NCBI RefSeq assembly: GCF_023983475.1
Contig: NZ_CP092712.1
Span: 2,356,001 to 2,420,000, forward strand
DNA length: 64,000 nucleotides
Direction: 5' to 3'
Source of the DNA: Aliivibrio fischeri ATCC 7744 = JCM 18803 = DSM 507
Lineage (GTDB): Bacteria; Pseudomonadota; Gammaproteobacteria; Enterobacterales; Vibrionaceae
Part shown: positions 22,131-31,985 of the stretch, one piece after another
How positions within the stretch are numbered: the first letter of the stretch is position 1
Layout of the letters: every line of letters starts with the position of its first letter
Notes under the pieces: model-generated
What the model saw: the letters and a program-made list of their open reading frames with translations, nothing else
What the model was told of the DNA's origin: nothing
The model's database searches: none
Position numbers and translations under genes: made by a program

Positions 22131-22748
22131 CTATTCTGCCAATGTTGAATTTTGTTCTAATAGCTCTCTATCAATCGAACCATCGTGAGCATTCAAACGA
22201 AGTTGTAATTCATAATCTTGTAACATCGCATTAATACGCTTACGTTGCTCCATTACATCCGCTTCACTTGAGGTTTTATTCACTAATGAATCACGCGTTA
22301 AACTCACTGGTTCAGCACTGCCACTAAATGGAATGGTATCAAGTACTTGAATATCCCCACTTGCAGGAATGGTACTTGGCTCTGAACCGTTATACTGCTG
22401 AACACCAACAATAACAACCAATGAGAAGCAGGCTGCCATGGCTACTTGGCCAAATTGAGTTAACCAACTAGGTAATGTCTTCTTTACTTCACTTGGTGTA
22501 GGTTGCGACGGCATAAACTCCGTCACCGTATCATTCATAGAATGAGCGGGTTCATCCTCAAGAGCGAGAGCAACGTTGGCAGCAATATTCCATTCTTTGC
22601 TGTCAGGTGCATCGCCTCTCATAACATCACCAATTAAATGGTAATTTTTCCAAGTCTCTGCATTTTCACTGTTTGATAAGGATTCAATGAACGCATTGTC
22701 CATTTCTTCATTATCTATAAACGCAGATATTTGTTCTTTATCAGTCAT
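22131..22748 (-). CDS. rseA: Anti-sigma-E factor RseA
   Basis: Membrane-bound anti-sigma factor. Residues 1-90 form the cytoplasmic RpoE-binding domain (MTDKEQISAFIDNEE; GDVMRGDAP), one membrane segment lies near residues 100-117 (VAMAACFSLVVIVGVQ), and the rest is periplasmic and binds RseB. The ATG at 22748 is preferred to the GTG three codons earlier because it matches the family N terminus. It starts 29 bp after rpoE. Confidence 0.94.
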   Translation of the reverse strand: MTDKEQISAFIDNEEMDNAFIESLSNSENAETWKNYHLIGDVMRGDAPDSKEWNIAANVALALEDEPAHSMNDTVTEFMPSQPTPSEVKKTLPSWLTQFGQVAMAACFSLVVIVGVQQYNGSEPSTIPASGDIQVLDTIPFSGSAEPVSLTRDSLVNKTSSEADVMEQRKRINAMLQDYELQLRLNAHDGSIDRELLEQNSTLAE

Positions 22749-22777
22749 TGTCTTCACCGTTTGACCGTTGGAAATAA

Positions 22778-23374
22778 TTAACGCTGCATTAGCGGTTGGA
22801 TTTTTTTCTCAACAACTTCACGAGCTCGGAAAATACGCGAACGAACCGTACCAACCGGACACTCCATTACAGCAGCAATTTCTTCATAACTTAAGCCCTC
22901 TAGCTCTCGTAATGTAATTGCTGTTTTTAAATCTTCTGGCAATCCATCAATTGTTGAAAAGACGATTTCTCTTAACTCTTCTGACAACGATAAATTCTCT
23001 GGGTTCGTGATTTCCTTTAATGCACTCGCCCCTTCATAATATTCCGCCTCTTCTGCATCAACATCTGATGCTGGCGGCCTGCGTCCTTGAGCAACAAGGT
23101 AATTCTTAGCTGTATTGACTGCTATGCGATACAACCAAGTATAAAATGCACTGTCCCCACGAAAGGTTGGTAACGCACGATACGCTTTAATAAACGCTTC
23201 CTGGGCTACATCAGGCACATCACCACTGTTCTTTACGTAACGAGCAACAAGGTTACATACTTTGTTTTGATATTTTACAACAAGATGATTAAATGCTTGT
23301 TTATCGCCACGTTGAACACGCTCAATTAAAACTTGATCTGTTAACTGCTCACTCATTGGAGCGGGTACTCCCAT
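22778..23374 (-). CDS. rpoE: RNA polymerase sigma factor RpoE (sigma-E)
   Basis: ECF sigma factor for envelope stress genes. The protein has sigma region 2 (CNLVARYVKNSGDVPDVAQE; TWLYRIAVNTAKNYL) and region 4 (LEGLSYEEIAAVMECPVGTV). 198 aa from the ATG at 23374; an internal ATG at 23356 (MSEQLTDQ) matches E. coli RpoE better, though AAGAAG lies well placed before the longer start. A sigma-E-type promoter lies upstream, so the operon is probably autoregulated. Confidence 0.96.
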   Translation of the reverse strand: MGVPAPMSEQLTDQVLIERVQRGDKQAFNHLVVKYQNKVCNLVARYVKNSGDVPDVAQEAFIKAYRALPTFRGDSAFYTWLYRIAVNTAKNYLVAQGRRPPASDVDAEEAEYYEGASALKEITNPENLSLSEELREIVFSTIDGLPEDLKTAITLRELEGLSYEEIAAVMECPVGTVRSRIFRAREVVEKKIQPLMQR

Positions 23375-23460
23375 GTTATTCTTCTTAGATGCGCATTAAG
23401 TCTACATAACGCAATAGCTTATAATGAACCAGCTATACCACGATTAACTTGAGCACTATG

Positions 23461-23488
23461 TATGAGTTTCTAATTCTTAGAAAGTTCC
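23461..23488 (-). promoter_or_regulatory. Sigma-E promoter of rpoE
   Basis: On the minus strand GGAACTT, 16 nt, TCATA, very close to the sigma-E consensus (GGAACTT, about 15 nt, GTCTAA) and to the known autoregulated rpoE promoter of E. coli. The predicted start lies about 80-100 nt upstream of rpoE. Confidence 0.8.
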
Positions 23489-23668
23489 TTTATTATTACA
23501 TTTTTTTATCAATTTAATATATCTATATCAATCCATGAGGTTTTAAAATCCTTTTTGCTGATATTTACGAACTTTTATTCTTGATATTTAAGATTCCATT
23601 CCAAAATGTGACGCAACCGGATAGATTCTGGTAAAATGATCGGATTATCACAGGAAAATGATGAATAT

Positions 23669-25288
23669 ATGAACATAACCAATGAACACAGTTGTGACGT
23701 TTTAGTCATAGGCAGTGGTGCTGCTGGTCTTTCTCTTGCCCTTAGAGTCGCACCACATGGAAAGGTGATCGTCTTAAGTAAAGGCCCTCGAAATGAAGGC
23801 TCAACCTATTACGCTCAAGGCGGTATTGCTGCTGTATTTGATGAAAGTGATACGGTTGAATCACATGTTGAAGATACCCTTGTGGCAGGTGCACACATAT
23901 GTGACCGAGATGTCGTTACATTTATTGCAGAAAACGCAAAACATTGCGTTCAATGGTTAATTGATGGCGGCGTTCCTTTTGATCACGATGATGAAAAAGA
24001 AACCGATATCTCCGATCCTAAATTCCATTTAACTCGTGAAGGTGGACATAGCCACCGTCGTATTTTGCATGCTGCAGATGCGACAGGTAAAGCAATGCAG
24101 AATTCACTGCAAGAAAATGTGCTTAACCACCCAAATATTACTATTTTTGAACGCCACAATGCGTTGGATTTAATCACCGAAGATAAAATTGGTGGTGATG
24201 CGGATAAAGTTGTTGGTGCTTATATTTGGAATCGTGATGCAGAACACGTTGAAACCGTTCGTGCCAAATTCGTTATTTTAGCCACTGGCGGTGCATCTAA
24301 AGTATACCAATATACATCAAACCCAGATGTATCTTCAGGTGACGGTATTGCAATGGCATGGCGTGCTGGTTGTCGAGTTGCTAACTTAGAGTTTAACCAA
24401 TTCCACCCGACCTGTCTTTTCCACCCTGACGCACGAAACTTCTTAATGACAGAAGCATTACGTGGTGAAGGTGCTTATTTACGCCGTCCAGATGGTACTC
24501 GTTTTATGCCAGATTTCGACGAGCGTGGTGAACTTGCTCCACGTGATGTTGTAGCTCGAGCTATCGATTATGAAATGAAGCGTTTAGGGGCAGACTGCAT
24601 GTATTTAGACATCAGTCATAAGCCTGAAGACTTCATTCACCATCATTTCCCTACCATTAATGAAAAACTGCTTTCATTTGGTATTGATATGACAAAAGAG
24701 CCAATCCCTATCGTGCCTGCTGCTCACTATACTTGTGGTGGTGTAATGGTTGATAAACAAGGCCAAACCGATATTGATGGTTTATTTGCCATTGGCGAAG
24801 TAAGTTACACCGGCCTTCATGGTGCAAACCGTTTAGCATCAAACTCATTATTAGAGTGTGTTGTATATGCTTGGTCAGCGGCTGAATATATTATTAAAGA
24901 TATGGATAAACGCGAACTACCACCAACATTACCAGCATGGGATGAAAGCCAAGTTGAATGCTCTGATGAAGAAGTGGTTATTCAGCATAACTGGCACGAA
25001 TTGCGTCTATTCATGTGGGACTACATGGGTATCGTTCGTACTGATAAACGTTTAGAGCGTGCACTGCGTCGTATTCAGTTACTAAAACAAGAAACTCATG
25101 ATTATTATAGTAATTTCAGAGTTTCTAATAACTTAATTGAACTACGAAATCTATTAGATGTATCAGAATTGATGGTACGTTGTGCAATGAAACGTAAAGA
25201 AAGTTGTGGTTTACACTATACGCTTGACTACCCAGAAGCATTGGAAGAGTCCGGCCCTACTATTTTAGTGCCAACCAACTTTAAGTAA
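23669..25288 (+). CDS. nadB: L-aspartate oxidase
   Basis: FAD enzyme that oxidises aspartate to iminoaspartate, the first step of de novo NAD synthesis. The start is taken at [11 protein letters not shown] (ATG 23669), matching the E. coli N terminus; an in-frame ATG lies 11 codons upstream. 539 aa. Visible are the FAD loop ([17 protein letters not shown]), the [12 protein letters not shown] block, the active-site region HTCGGVMVD-like ([13 protein letters not shown]) and [21 protein letters not shown]. Divergent from rpoE, as in E. coli. Confidence 0.96.
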   Translation: MNITNEHSCDVLVIGSGAAGLSLALRVAPHGKVIVLSKGPRNEGSTYYAQGGIAAVFDESDTVESHVEDTLVAGAHICDRDVVTFIAENAKHCVQWLIDGGVPFDHDDEKETDISDPKFHLTREGGHSHRRILHAADATGKAMQNSLQENVLNHPNITIFERHNALDLITEDKIGGDADKVVGAYIWNRDAEHVETVRAKFVILATGGASKVYQYTSNPDVSSGDGIAMAWRAGCRVANLEFNQFHPTCLFHPDARNFLMTEALRGEGAYLRRPDGTRFMPDFDERGELAPRDVVARAIDYEMKRLGADCMYLDISHKPEDFIHHHFPTINEKLLSFGIDMTKEPIPIVPAAHYTCGGVMVDKQGQTDIDGLFAIGEVSYTGLHGANRLASNSLLECVVYAWSAAEYIIKDMDKRELPPTLPAWDESQVECSDEEVVIQHNWHELRLFMWDYMGIVRTDKRLERALRRIQLLKQETHDYYSNFRVSNNLIELRNLLDVSELMVRCAMKRKESCGLHYTLDYPEALEESGPTILVPTNFK

Positions 25289-25323
25289 GCGCTAACCAAG
25301 TTTATTTAATAACGACAACATGA

Positions 25324-25713
25324 CTACTTTAAGAGCACCATTAATTGATGGTGCTTTTTTTTATCTATCGCATCTGAAAATAAATAAAAGTACTGCTTTG
25401 CATAAGCATTTTCAGCATAAATAATGCTTAATGAGCGACTATTCCACAGTACCCGTTTAACAACCCAATCACGATGATCATCGGTTTCTTTCTTTGAAAA
25501 AGTATAGCTACCTTGCAACTCTAATAGCTGATGGTAAGTAGCGTTCACTTGTTTATAAATGAAGTAAAAAAACAGGGGAAGGATTGGAAATGGGATTATC
25601 CCCATCAATAATATCGCCCATCCAAAGCAGAAATAACTACCATTTAGGAAAAGATAGGCGATATAAGAGAAGTTCAGCGTTATTTTAACGTAACTTGCTG
25701 AGGTTGTGCTCAA
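25324..25713 (-). CDS. cptA: YgfX/CptA family membrane protein
   Basis: Small inner-membrane protein usually encoded after sdhE; proposed roles are toxin-like action on the cytoskeleton in E. coli or support of flavinylation. The 129-aa product has two adjacent hydrophobic segments (about residues 15-50). The only plausible start is TTG at 25713, 29 bp inside sdhE, so translation is probably coupled. Its last codons run through the nadB terminator hairpin. Assignment rests on position, size, topology and a weak N-terminal match. Confidence 0.75.
   Translation of the reverse strand: MSTTSASYVKITLNFSYIAYLFLNGSYFCFGWAILLMGIIPFPILPLFFYFIYKQVNATYHQLLELQGSYTFSKKETDDHRDWVVKRVLWNSRSLSIIYAENAYAKQYFYLFSDAIDKKKHHQLMVLLK
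25334..25362 (+). terminator. Terminator after nadB
   Basis: AGCACCAT pairs with ATGGTGCT, followed by eight T. It lies about 45 bp after nadB and overlaps the 3' coding end of the convergent cptA. Confidence 0.85.
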
Positions 25714-25945
25714 CGATTTTATCTACCATAGATGCATGAGCAAGATTGTCACTGCGCCCATGTCCCATAATCCATGTAAATAAATCAGGATCATCGCACT
25801 CTAACAATGAAACAAAAGCTTGTTGTTCAGCTTCTGTAAGCTCTTCAAAATATTCATCAAAGAATGGCATTATTACCACGTCTAATTCCAGCATTCCACG
25901 ACGGCAAGCCCACTTAACTCGTGCTTTTTCTTCGGCACTGTACAT
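25685..25945 (-). CDS. sdhE: FAD assembly factor SdhE
   Basis: Small protein needed for covalent attachment of FAD to succinate dehydrogenase and fumarate reductase. The 86-aa product shows the signature RRGMLELD (residues 15-22) near an N terminus of normal length. It overlaps the downstream cptA and is divergent from ygfZ, the usual neighbourhood. Confidence 0.95.
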   Translation of the reverse strand: MYSAEEKARVKWACRRGMLELDVVIMPFFDEYFEELTEAEQQAFVSLLECDDPDLFTWIMGHGRSDNLAHASMVDKIVEHNLSKLR

Positions 25946-26128
25946 ACTGTCCCCTAGCGTAAAAAATAAAATAACGGCCTTGAGTTTATCAGTCTATTTC
26001 AACGACAACCATGATCTAAAGTCATAAGATTAAGAAGATGCGACATGAAACTACTTGTTTCTTTTTACTGACATTTAAAATTTAGACATTTACTATAAAG
26101 AACATAACCTAACTTAAATAAGAGTTTT

Positions 26129-27085
26129 ATGATGAGCACTCTATTCCCAGCATTAAATTTAAATAAAGATGAGCTATTACCAAGCTTCACTGTCTCCGAG
26201 TTAAATGATTGGGCATTAATCACAATGATTGGTGCAGATAAAAAATCATACCTACAAGGTCAAGTTACTTGCGATGTTGTTTCTTTAGCTCAAGATGAGA
26301 TCACCTTCGGTGGGCATTGTGATGCAAAAGGGAAATTATGGAGTATCTTCCAACTCTTTCATCACAATGATGGCTACGCTTTATTTCAGCGTAAAAGTGC
26401 TATCGAAACAGAATTAACTGAAATCAAAAAATACGCTGTATTTTCTAAAGTCGATATTTCAATTAGTGATGAAATTTTACTTGGCTTTACTGGTGATAAA
26501 GCCCTTGAATGGATAAATCAGCATACTGATTCAAATGCCAACGTCCGAGTATCTAAATTTGGTACGTTTGCCAAAGTTAGCGATACACAATGGTTACTAG
26601 TAACAACCGATGATAAAAAAGAGGAACTTCTTTCTTTATTATCAGAAGCAACACTATGCGATGAGGCTATATGGTCTTTACACCACATTAAACACGCCTT
26701 ACCACAAATAGATGCCCCACTATGTAACGAACATATCCCTCAAGCATTAAATCTACAAGCTATTAATGGTATTAGCTTTAAAAAAGGGTGCTATACAGGC
26801 CAAGAAACCGTAGCAAGAGCAAAATATCGCGGTATAAACAAACGTGCTATGTACTTACTTTCAGGTATCTCTGAAGCACAACCATCTGCCGGCGATGCTA
26901 TTGAGCGTAGTGTGGGCGAAAATTGGCGTAAAGGCGGAACCATTGTTTCGGCATACCGCTTTGAAGATGGCTATACCCTTGCTCTAGCAATCCTCCCGAA
27001 TGATTTAGATGAAGATACACAATTCAAACTTCAAGAATCTATCTGGGAAAAAGTAGAATTACCTTACACACTTAATGATGAGTAA
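26129..27085 (+). CDS. ygfZ: tRNA-modifying / Fe-S protein repair factor YgfZ
   Basis: Folate-binding protein of the GcvT-like family that supports Fe-S enzymes such as MiaB. The family signature KGCYTGQE occurs as [19 protein letters not shown] near residue 228, including its conserved cysteine. 318 aa from ATGATG; either Met may start. Upstream AAGAG. Overlaps the next gene by 11 bp. Confidence 0.95.
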   Translation: MMSTLFPALNLNKDELLPSFTVSELNDWALITMIGADKKSYLQGQVTCDVVSLAQDEITFGGHCDAKGKLWSIFQLFHHNDGYALFQRKSAIETELTEIKKYAVFSKVDISISDEILLGFTGDKALEWINQHTDSNANVRVSKFGTFAKVSDTQWLLVTTDDKKEELLSLLSEATLCDEAIWSLHHIKHALPQIDAPLCNEHIPQALNLQAINGISFKKGCYTGQETVARAKYRGINKRAMYLLSGISEAQPSAGDAIERSVGENWRKGGTIVSAYRFEDGYTLALAILPNDLDEDTQFKLQESIWEKVELPYTLNDE

Positions 27086-27557
27086 GTTGCAAACATCTGT
27101 GACGGGTCTGCTTGATAAAGAGCAGATCCCTTATAGAATACTTCCACATAAAACCCCCGTAATCAGTGTTCAAGATGCCGCTGAACAACGTGGAGTATCT
27201 CCATCTCAGATGGTTAAGACGATTGTTTTACGAGATATGGGTGGGCGATTGGCTCTCGCTTGCGTTCCTGGAGATCAACAAGTAGATCCAAAAAAAGTAC
27301 GACAATTATTAGATTGCCGACGCATGACCTGTGTTTCACCTGATGAAGTAAAACTGATTACAGGCTTTGAGATTGGTACGATAAACCCAGTAGTAACCGC
27401 GACACCTATGCCTGTTTTTCTAGACATTCATTTCCAACGATATCAATACATTAATATATCCAGCGGCGATAGAATGGCAGGAATTGAATTAACGCTCTCT
27501 GACTTATGTCATTTATGTCAACCAACTCTAGCTTCTTTGTGCCGAGAATTGGATTAA
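27075..27557 (+). CDS. YbaK/EbsC-family aminoacyl-tRNA deacylase
   Basis: The 160-aa product has the YbaK/ProX fold features: an N-terminal [16 protein letters not shown] region, the lysine in [14 protein letters not shown] that sits in the deacylase pocket, and [10 protein letters not shown]. Members clear mischarged tRNAs (for example Cys- or Ala-tRNA-Pro), but the specificity of this subgroup cannot be told. It overlaps ygfZ by 11 bp and is probably translated with it. Confidence 0.85.
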   Translation: MMSKLQTSVTGLLDKEQIPYRILPHKTPVISVQDAAEQRGVSPSQMVKTIVLRDMGGRLALACVPGDQQVDPKKVRQLLDCRRMTCVSPDEVKLITGFEIGTINPVVTATPMPVFLDIHFQRYQYINISSGDRMAGIELTLSDLCHLCQPTLASLCRELD

Positions 27558-27960
27558 TTTACATTCTTACATAACGAACTTGATCCATTACTCATTTCGC
27601 CACATCAAAAGATGAATTATTATTTATTTTTTATGAATAAGTAGCATTTTGGTTGATTTTTAGTTATTTTAATTATGTTCTTTTCTTACGAAAGAGCGCA
27701 TAAATTGTTTAACTCCAAACAATTTACTCCAATATACCTATATATATTGGAAATGCATCTGTGACTGTTTGCCCGAACTCTGTTTCGGGCTTTTTTTTAA
27801 TATTTTTATCTAGATAAAGATCAAATATCAGCATATTAAAATATTAATAATATGCTCCTCCTCACCTTATCCCAGTTTTGCAACATATATGTCACATAAA
27901 TTTGGTTATAATACTATCCAGAGCATAAAAGCTCGTTTGTTTTAATCACTGAAGGATAAT
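27558..27960. other. AT-rich intergenic stretch with one terminator
   Basis: About 400 bp without a protein gene. It holds the 8-bp inverted repeat CCAATATA/TATATTGG (27729-27750), a terminator at 27771-27798, and a TATAAT box at 27907-27912 that may serve the following small gene. The terminator lies over 200 bp after the preceding gene, so either the mRNA has a long tail or a small RNA is encoded between about 27650 and 27798. Confidence 0.6.
27771..27798 (+). terminator. Rho-independent terminator
   Basis: GCCCGAA pairs with TTCGGGC across a 6-nt loop, followed by eight T. It ends either the ygfZ/ybaK transcript or an unlisted small RNA. Confidence 0.88.
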
Positions 27961-27963
27961 GTG

Positions 27964-28167
27964 ATGCGATTTTTTAAGCACTATGCACCGAGCATGATTG
28001 CGAAACATATTAGTCGACTATTTAATGGAAAGATTCATATTCACGGCATTGGCGAGTTTCGATTTAAAGATGGTCGATTAGTGGCTCCTACAGAAGCGGA
28101 GCGTAAACACTATAAAATGGTAAAAGAAATTAACTCAGAAATAACTCGGTTGAAAATGGCTTATTAA
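27964..28167 (+). CDS. Small conserved-looking protein of unknown function
   Basis: 67 aa, basic, rich in His and Lys, without membrane segment or signal peptide. The ATG at 27964 has AAGGAT seven bases upstream; a GTG one codon earlier is also in frame. A TATAAT lies about 50 bp upstream and a terminator follows directly, so it looks like a complete single-gene unit. The central IHIHGIGEFRFKDGRLV could be a beta hairpin. I do not recognise a function. Confidence 0.7.
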   Translation: MRFFKHYAPSMIAKHISRLFNGKIHIHGIGEFRFKDGRLVAPTEAERKHYKMVKEINSEITRLKMAY

Positions 28168-28171
28168 AAAT

Positions 28172-28199
28172 AAAGGTAGCATTGCGCTACCTTTTTTGT
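28172..28199. terminator. Bidirectional terminator
   Basis: AAAGGTAGC and GCTACCTTT-type arms across a short loop, with T run on the plus side and A run on the minus side. It can serve the small gene on the plus strand and ubiI on the minus strand. Confidence 0.85.
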
Positions 28200-28212
28200 T
28201 TTTAGCTAAATA

Positions 28213-29421
28213 TTATTTTTTTGCTATTTCTGGTAAATGCCCAGATAAGCCTAGCGCTCTTTTTAAGCATTCATCTTTAACAGGCGATAACTCATTCGTT
28301 AATGACATTCCCACTCCTCGAATGAACTTCTTAACTGGATTGCTTCCAGAAAATAACTCTTTAAACCCTTGCATAGAGGCGATCATTTGAGCGGCTTCTG
28401 CTTTTCTCCATCGCTCAAAAGAACGTAAATTAACTTTTAAACCGATGTCTTTACTTTCATTTTGTAACGCTAAAATCGTTTCAGCTAATGCAGCAGCATC
28501 GGCAACTCCAAGATTCACACCTTGCCCTGCTAAAGGGTGAATAGTATGCGCAGCATCACCAACTAATACCGCTCGATCACGAACGAAATCTTTGGCATAA
28601 CGCATCTTTAATGGAAAAGCTTGGCGAGCACCTTCAACAGAACATAACCCAAGTTGATTATCAAATGCCGTAGTTAGACGTTTATTGAAATCGTCTTCAG
28701 GCATCGAAACTAAATCTTCGGCTTGCAAAGGATCAAGGGACCATACAATAGAGCTTAAATTCGGTTCACCTAATGGTAAAAATGCAAGCGGTCCTTCTGG
28801 TCTAAATATTTGTCGAGCGGTTGCATTATGAGCATCTACCGTTCGAATATTTGCAACCAGAGCGCTATGACCGTAATCCCAATGTGTTAAAGGAATATCT
28901 AACTGATTACGTAACCATGAATTTGCACCATCCGCACCAACCACCAGCTTTGCGGTAATGGCTTTACCTGATTCTAAATTAATCCAAGCTTCACTTTCGC
29001 CAAACATAATATTAGTGCATCGTTCTGGCGCTAATAATGTAACGTTTTCTTGTTTTGAAATTTTATCCAAAAGAGAAAGTTGTATAACTCGGTTTTCGAC
29101 AATATGCCCTAAATTATGCTGAGCGATATCCTCTGCTTCAAATTCAATTTTAGCAAAGCTGTCTTGCTCCCATACTCGCATCGATGTGTATGGTGCTGCA
29201 CGACGTGACAAGATTCCCTGCCATGCTCCAACATTATTTAAAATATTTTCACTTGCTCGACTGATCGCTGAAACTCGAATATCAGGTAAAGAGGCTAATT
29301 CCTCTTCAGGCAGTTGGCTTTCAATGACTGCGATTCTTAATCCACTGTTTTCTAATGCAGCGGCTACGGTTAAACCAACCATACCGCCACCAATAATCGC
29401 AATATCTACACTCTGCATCAT
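28213..29421 (-). CDS. ubiI: Ubiquinone biosynthesis hydroxylase UbiI (VisC)
   Basis: FAD monooxygenase that hydroxylates C5 of the ubiquinone ring. 402 aa with the FAD GxGxxG (DIAIIGGGMVGLTVA), the DG motif (LVVGADGANSWLR) and the GD motif (LVGDAAHTIHPLAGQGVNLG). It follows ubiH after 2 bp; ygfB-ubiH-ubiI is a conserved cluster. ubiI and ubiH are paralogs, told apart by order and closer match to VisC. Confidence 0.9.
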   Translation of the reverse strand: MMQSVDIAIIGGGMVGLTVAAALENSGLRIAVIESQLPEEELASLPDIRVSAISRASENILNNVGAWQGILSRRAAPYTSMRVWEQDSFAKIEFEAEDIAQHNLGHIVENRVIQLSLLDKISKQENVTLLAPERCTNIMFGESEAWINLESGKAITAKLVVGADGANSWLRNQLDIPLTHWDYGHSALVANIRTVDAHNATARQIFRPEGPLAFLPLGEPNLSSIVWSLDPLQAEDLVSMPEDDFNKRLTTAFDNQLGLCSVEGARQAFPLKMRYAKDFVRDRAVLVGDAAHTIHPLAGQGVNLGVADAAALAETILALQNESKDIGLKVNLRSFERWRKAEAAQMIASMQGFKELFSGSNPVKKFIRGVGMSLTNELSPVKDECLKRALGLSGHLPEIAKK

Positions 29422-29423
29422 AA

Positions 29424-30623
29424 TTATCTTTTCACTCTACCCATTGCTCGTAATGTCACGGGTTTTAATAAAAAACGTAAAGTATCAACCGCATACAAAC
29501 CAATATTTCGTCCAATTACCATTGGGAGTGAATGAGTTGCAAAGATAGAAATTAATCCTGCAGTCATCGTTATGGTTTGCTGTTGGTCTGGTTCTCGTCG
29601 ATTCTGATACTCAGCTAGCACCGAATAATCACCAATATCTTGACCATTCAAAGAAGCTTGAGTAATACATTCGCTTAATGAAAATACATCTCTTATTCCA
29701 AGGTTAAACCCTTGGCCTGCTATCGGATGCAGAGTTTGAGCTGCATTACCAATAGCAGCAAAACGATGGGAAACATGCTGTTTTTGACGACGAAGTAACA
29801 AAGGATAATGTGCTCGCTTACCCGTTTTTATTAGCTTACCAAGGCGCCAACCAAATTCACTTTGTAAATGCGCTAAAAATTGCTCATCACTGTACTCTAA
29901 TATTTCCTGCGATGCTTCAGGAGTAACACACCATACAAGTGAGCTACGACCATTAGACATCGGCAAGAGAGCGACAGGACCATGCTCAGTAAAACGCTCA
30001 AATGCTTTTCCTTGAGGATGAAGCTCTGTTGTCACATTAGCAATGATAGCGACCTGCTCAAAATCAAACACTTCAGATTCTAATTGCATGCTTTTGCACG
30101 TGGCAGATTCAGCGCCATCTGCTGCAACAACCAAAGATGCAGAAATAACCTTTCCTGTAGAGAGCGTTATCTTAGTCAGTGCTAACTCTCGCTCAAGATG
30201 AGAAACCGATGCAGGGCAAATAAGTTCTATATCTGAAGAGTTTATTAATTTTTTATGATAAAAGTCACCAATATCAGCAAGCTCAACAACATAACCAAGA
30301 TCATCAACATTCAATTCTTTTGATGTTAACTCTGTTATTCCTGCGTGTTGCTGATCTGAGATGTGAATATGCTTTATTGGTGTTGCTAACGGGGCGATAT
30401 CAGACCACAAAGCAATATCTTTCAATAGCTGCGCAGTTCCATTAGAAAGAGCAATACTTCGAGAATCATAGCCTGGGTGAGAATCAAGTTTTGGTTCGAC
30501 AGCTTCAATAACCGCAATCGAAAGACGCCCTTGATTCATTTTTTCTAATGCTAAAGCGAGTGTTGCTCCCGCCATCGCACCACCAACAATAACTACATCA
30601 TAATGTGTCATTCTAGAGTCCAT
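29424..30623 (-). CDS. ubiH: 2-octaprenyl-6-methoxyphenol hydroxylase UbiH
   Basis: FAD monooxygenase that hydroxylates C1 of the ubiquinone ring. 399 aa with YDVVIVGGAMAGATLALAL, SLVVAADGAESATCK and AIGNAAQTLHPIAGQGFNLG, where the usual Asp of the GD motif is Asn, as in many UbiH proteins. The first ATG overlaps the ygfB stop by one base; MTHYDVV at 30611 is the other possible start. pepP, found between ygfB and ubiH in E. coli, is absent. Confidence 0.92.
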   Translation of the reverse strand: MDSRMTHYDVVIVGGAMAGATLALALEKMNQGRLSIAVIEAVEPKLDSHPGYDSRSIALSNGTAQLLKDIALWSDIAPLATPIKHIHISDQQHAGITELTSKELNVDDLGYVVELADIGDFYHKKLINSSDIELICPASVSHLERELALTKITLSTGKVISASLVVAADGAESATCKSMQLESEVFDFEQVAIIANVTTELHPQGKAFERFTEHGPVALLPMSNGRSSLVWCVTPEASQEILEYSDEQFLAHLQSEFGWRLGKLIKTGKRAHYPLLLRRQKQHVSHRFAAIGNAAQTLHPIAGQGFNLGIRDVFSLSECITQASLNGQDIGDYSVLAEYQNRREPDQQQTITMTAGLISIFATHSLPMVIGRNIGLYAVDTLRFLLKPVTLRAMGRVKR

Positions 30624-31192
30624 TAATGCACTGTTTTAGATGCATCAGTATGTATTTGCTGACCTAATTCGGCATGAATAGTAAGAACACAAATACGTAC
30701 ATGCTCTACTATTTGTTCAAAGAGACTTTCTTGTTCTTCAAGATCATCATCTTCATCAATACCTAAGCGTGCAATTTCTTCTAAATCAGCTAACGCTTCT
30801 TTCAATGCATCAGATGTTTTATCTAATTTAAGCTCAACTAAACCTAAACCAGAGATAAAATGGTTAACCCACTCACTTAACCCATCAGCTCGATTCATTA
30901 AGCTCTCTTTCTCACTAGGAATTAGTAGCTCTAAAGCCAACTTCTCAGCCGTTAATTCAGCAACTGTGCATTGAAATACCGCACTTCCTACTTTAATTGC
31001 ACTGTCTGGCCATCCCATCCCATCGTTAGTGTAATCATAAATCAATGGCTTCCAGGTTTGATCGTCAAGAGATAGACCACCGCTTATCATGCCAACTAAT
31101 AAACCATGCAATTCTGATGGTGTAACTGCAAGTCCACTGTCTTTTAAAGCTGACTCAACGGTTAAAAACTCTGGCATTTTAATTTCGCTCAT
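30623..31192 (-). CDS. ygfB: UPF0149 family protein YgfB
   Basis: Small acidic helical protein of the UPF0149/YgfB family, of uncertain role, encoded ahead of the ubiquinone hydroxylases. 189 aa; the N terminus (LTVESALKDSGLAVTPSELHGLLVGMISGG) and the C-terminal acidic region (DEDDDLEEQESLFEQIVEHVR) fit the family. Divergent from zapA, as in E. coli. Confidence 0.92.
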   Translation of the reverse strand: MSEIKMPEFLTVESALKDSGLAVTPSELHGLLVGMISGGLSLDDQTWKPLIYDYTNDGMGWPDSAIKVGSAVFQCTVAELTAEKLALELLIPSEKESLMNRADGLSEWVNHFISGLGLVELKLDKTSDALKEALADLEEIARLGIDEDDDLEEQESLFEQIVEHVRICVLTIHAELGQQIHTDASKTVH

Positions 31193-31430
31193 ATTTGACG
31201 ATCTCTAGATTAGGATTAATATCTCCATGCTACCACTTCATGCATTTTCAGAAAACTCACTATCTCTCGCAATTGAGTATCTTTTCATCAGATTGTTGTT
31301 TTATTAAGAATATAGTTAACCACCATCAACAAAGCGATGCGAAATACTTGAATCTTTTTACATCATTTCTTATAGTTTCATTCACTTATCACTGGTTATT
31401 TATGAAGTCAGTGAATCTTATAGTTTAACG

Positions 31431-31772
31431 ATGAGTAATGTATTGATGACAAGCCAAGCCGTGCAAGTCCAAATATTAGGACGAGCCATCAAGGTTAACT
31501 GCCCTGCTGGTCAAGAAGCTGCATTAAAAGAAGCCGCTCAAGATTTAGATAATCGTGTAAATGAATTATCTGAACGAACCAAAGTAACCAATACTGAACA
31601 GTTATTGACTATTACGTCGTTAAATATCTGCTACGAACTTCATGCGGCTAAAAAAGAGGCAAGTAAACACTCTTCTGATGTTTATGAACGCATGGGATTG
31701 CTTGCAAGCGCATTAGAAGCTGCAATTTCTACAGTTAAGCCTAGCCAAACAGAAGAAAGTACGGCAGAATAG
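31431..31772 (+). CDS. zapA: Cell division protein ZapA
   Basis: Cytosolic protein that bundles FtsZ protofilaments. 113 aa with an N-terminal beta region (VQVQILGRAIKVNCPAGQE) and a C-terminal coiled coil. The start could be 31431 or the ATG at 31446 (MTSQAV); neither has a strong ribosome site. The zapA-6S RNA-fau order follows, as in E. coli. Confidence 0.93.
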   Translation: MSNVLMTSQAVQVQILGRAIKVNCPAGQEAALKEAAQDLDNRVNELSERTKVTNTEQLLTITSLNICYELHAAKKEASKHSSDVYERMGLLASALEAAISTVKPSQTEESTAE

Positions 31773-31802
31773 AAACATCGCTAAGGATAGCAAAAGAATA
31801 AA

Positions 31803-31985
31803 ATTTACCCTGGAGTGTTTGTAGGCGGATCTATGTCCCTGAGCCGATAAGCACAAATTAGGGTTAGTACTTGTTTGCTATTGAGCATGCTCGGCTTGTA
31901 CTGAGAAGCCTACGGTAAACTTTGCTGATCCGCCTTGAACCTAGGGTTCAAGGGCTACGACCACTACGGCACTTTGGGGTATTCC
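31803..31985 (+). ncRNA. ssrS: 6S RNA
   Basis: Regulatory RNA that mimics an open promoter and sequesters sigma-70 RNA polymerase. The conserved 6S blocks are readable: GTCCCTGAGCCGATAAGCAC on the 5' side, GAGCATGCTCGG in the middle, and CCTTGAACCTAGGGTTCAAG with GGCTACGACC on the 3' side. The closing stem pairs TACCCTGGAGTG with CACTTTGGGGTA. It sits between zapA and fau as in other gammaproteobacteria. Ends are estimated to within a few bases. Confidence 0.95.

Noticed and set aside
31935-31985. N-terminal extension of fau starting with TTG
   Set aside because: These bases are the conserved 3' part of 6S RNA; the ATG at 31986 fits the family start.
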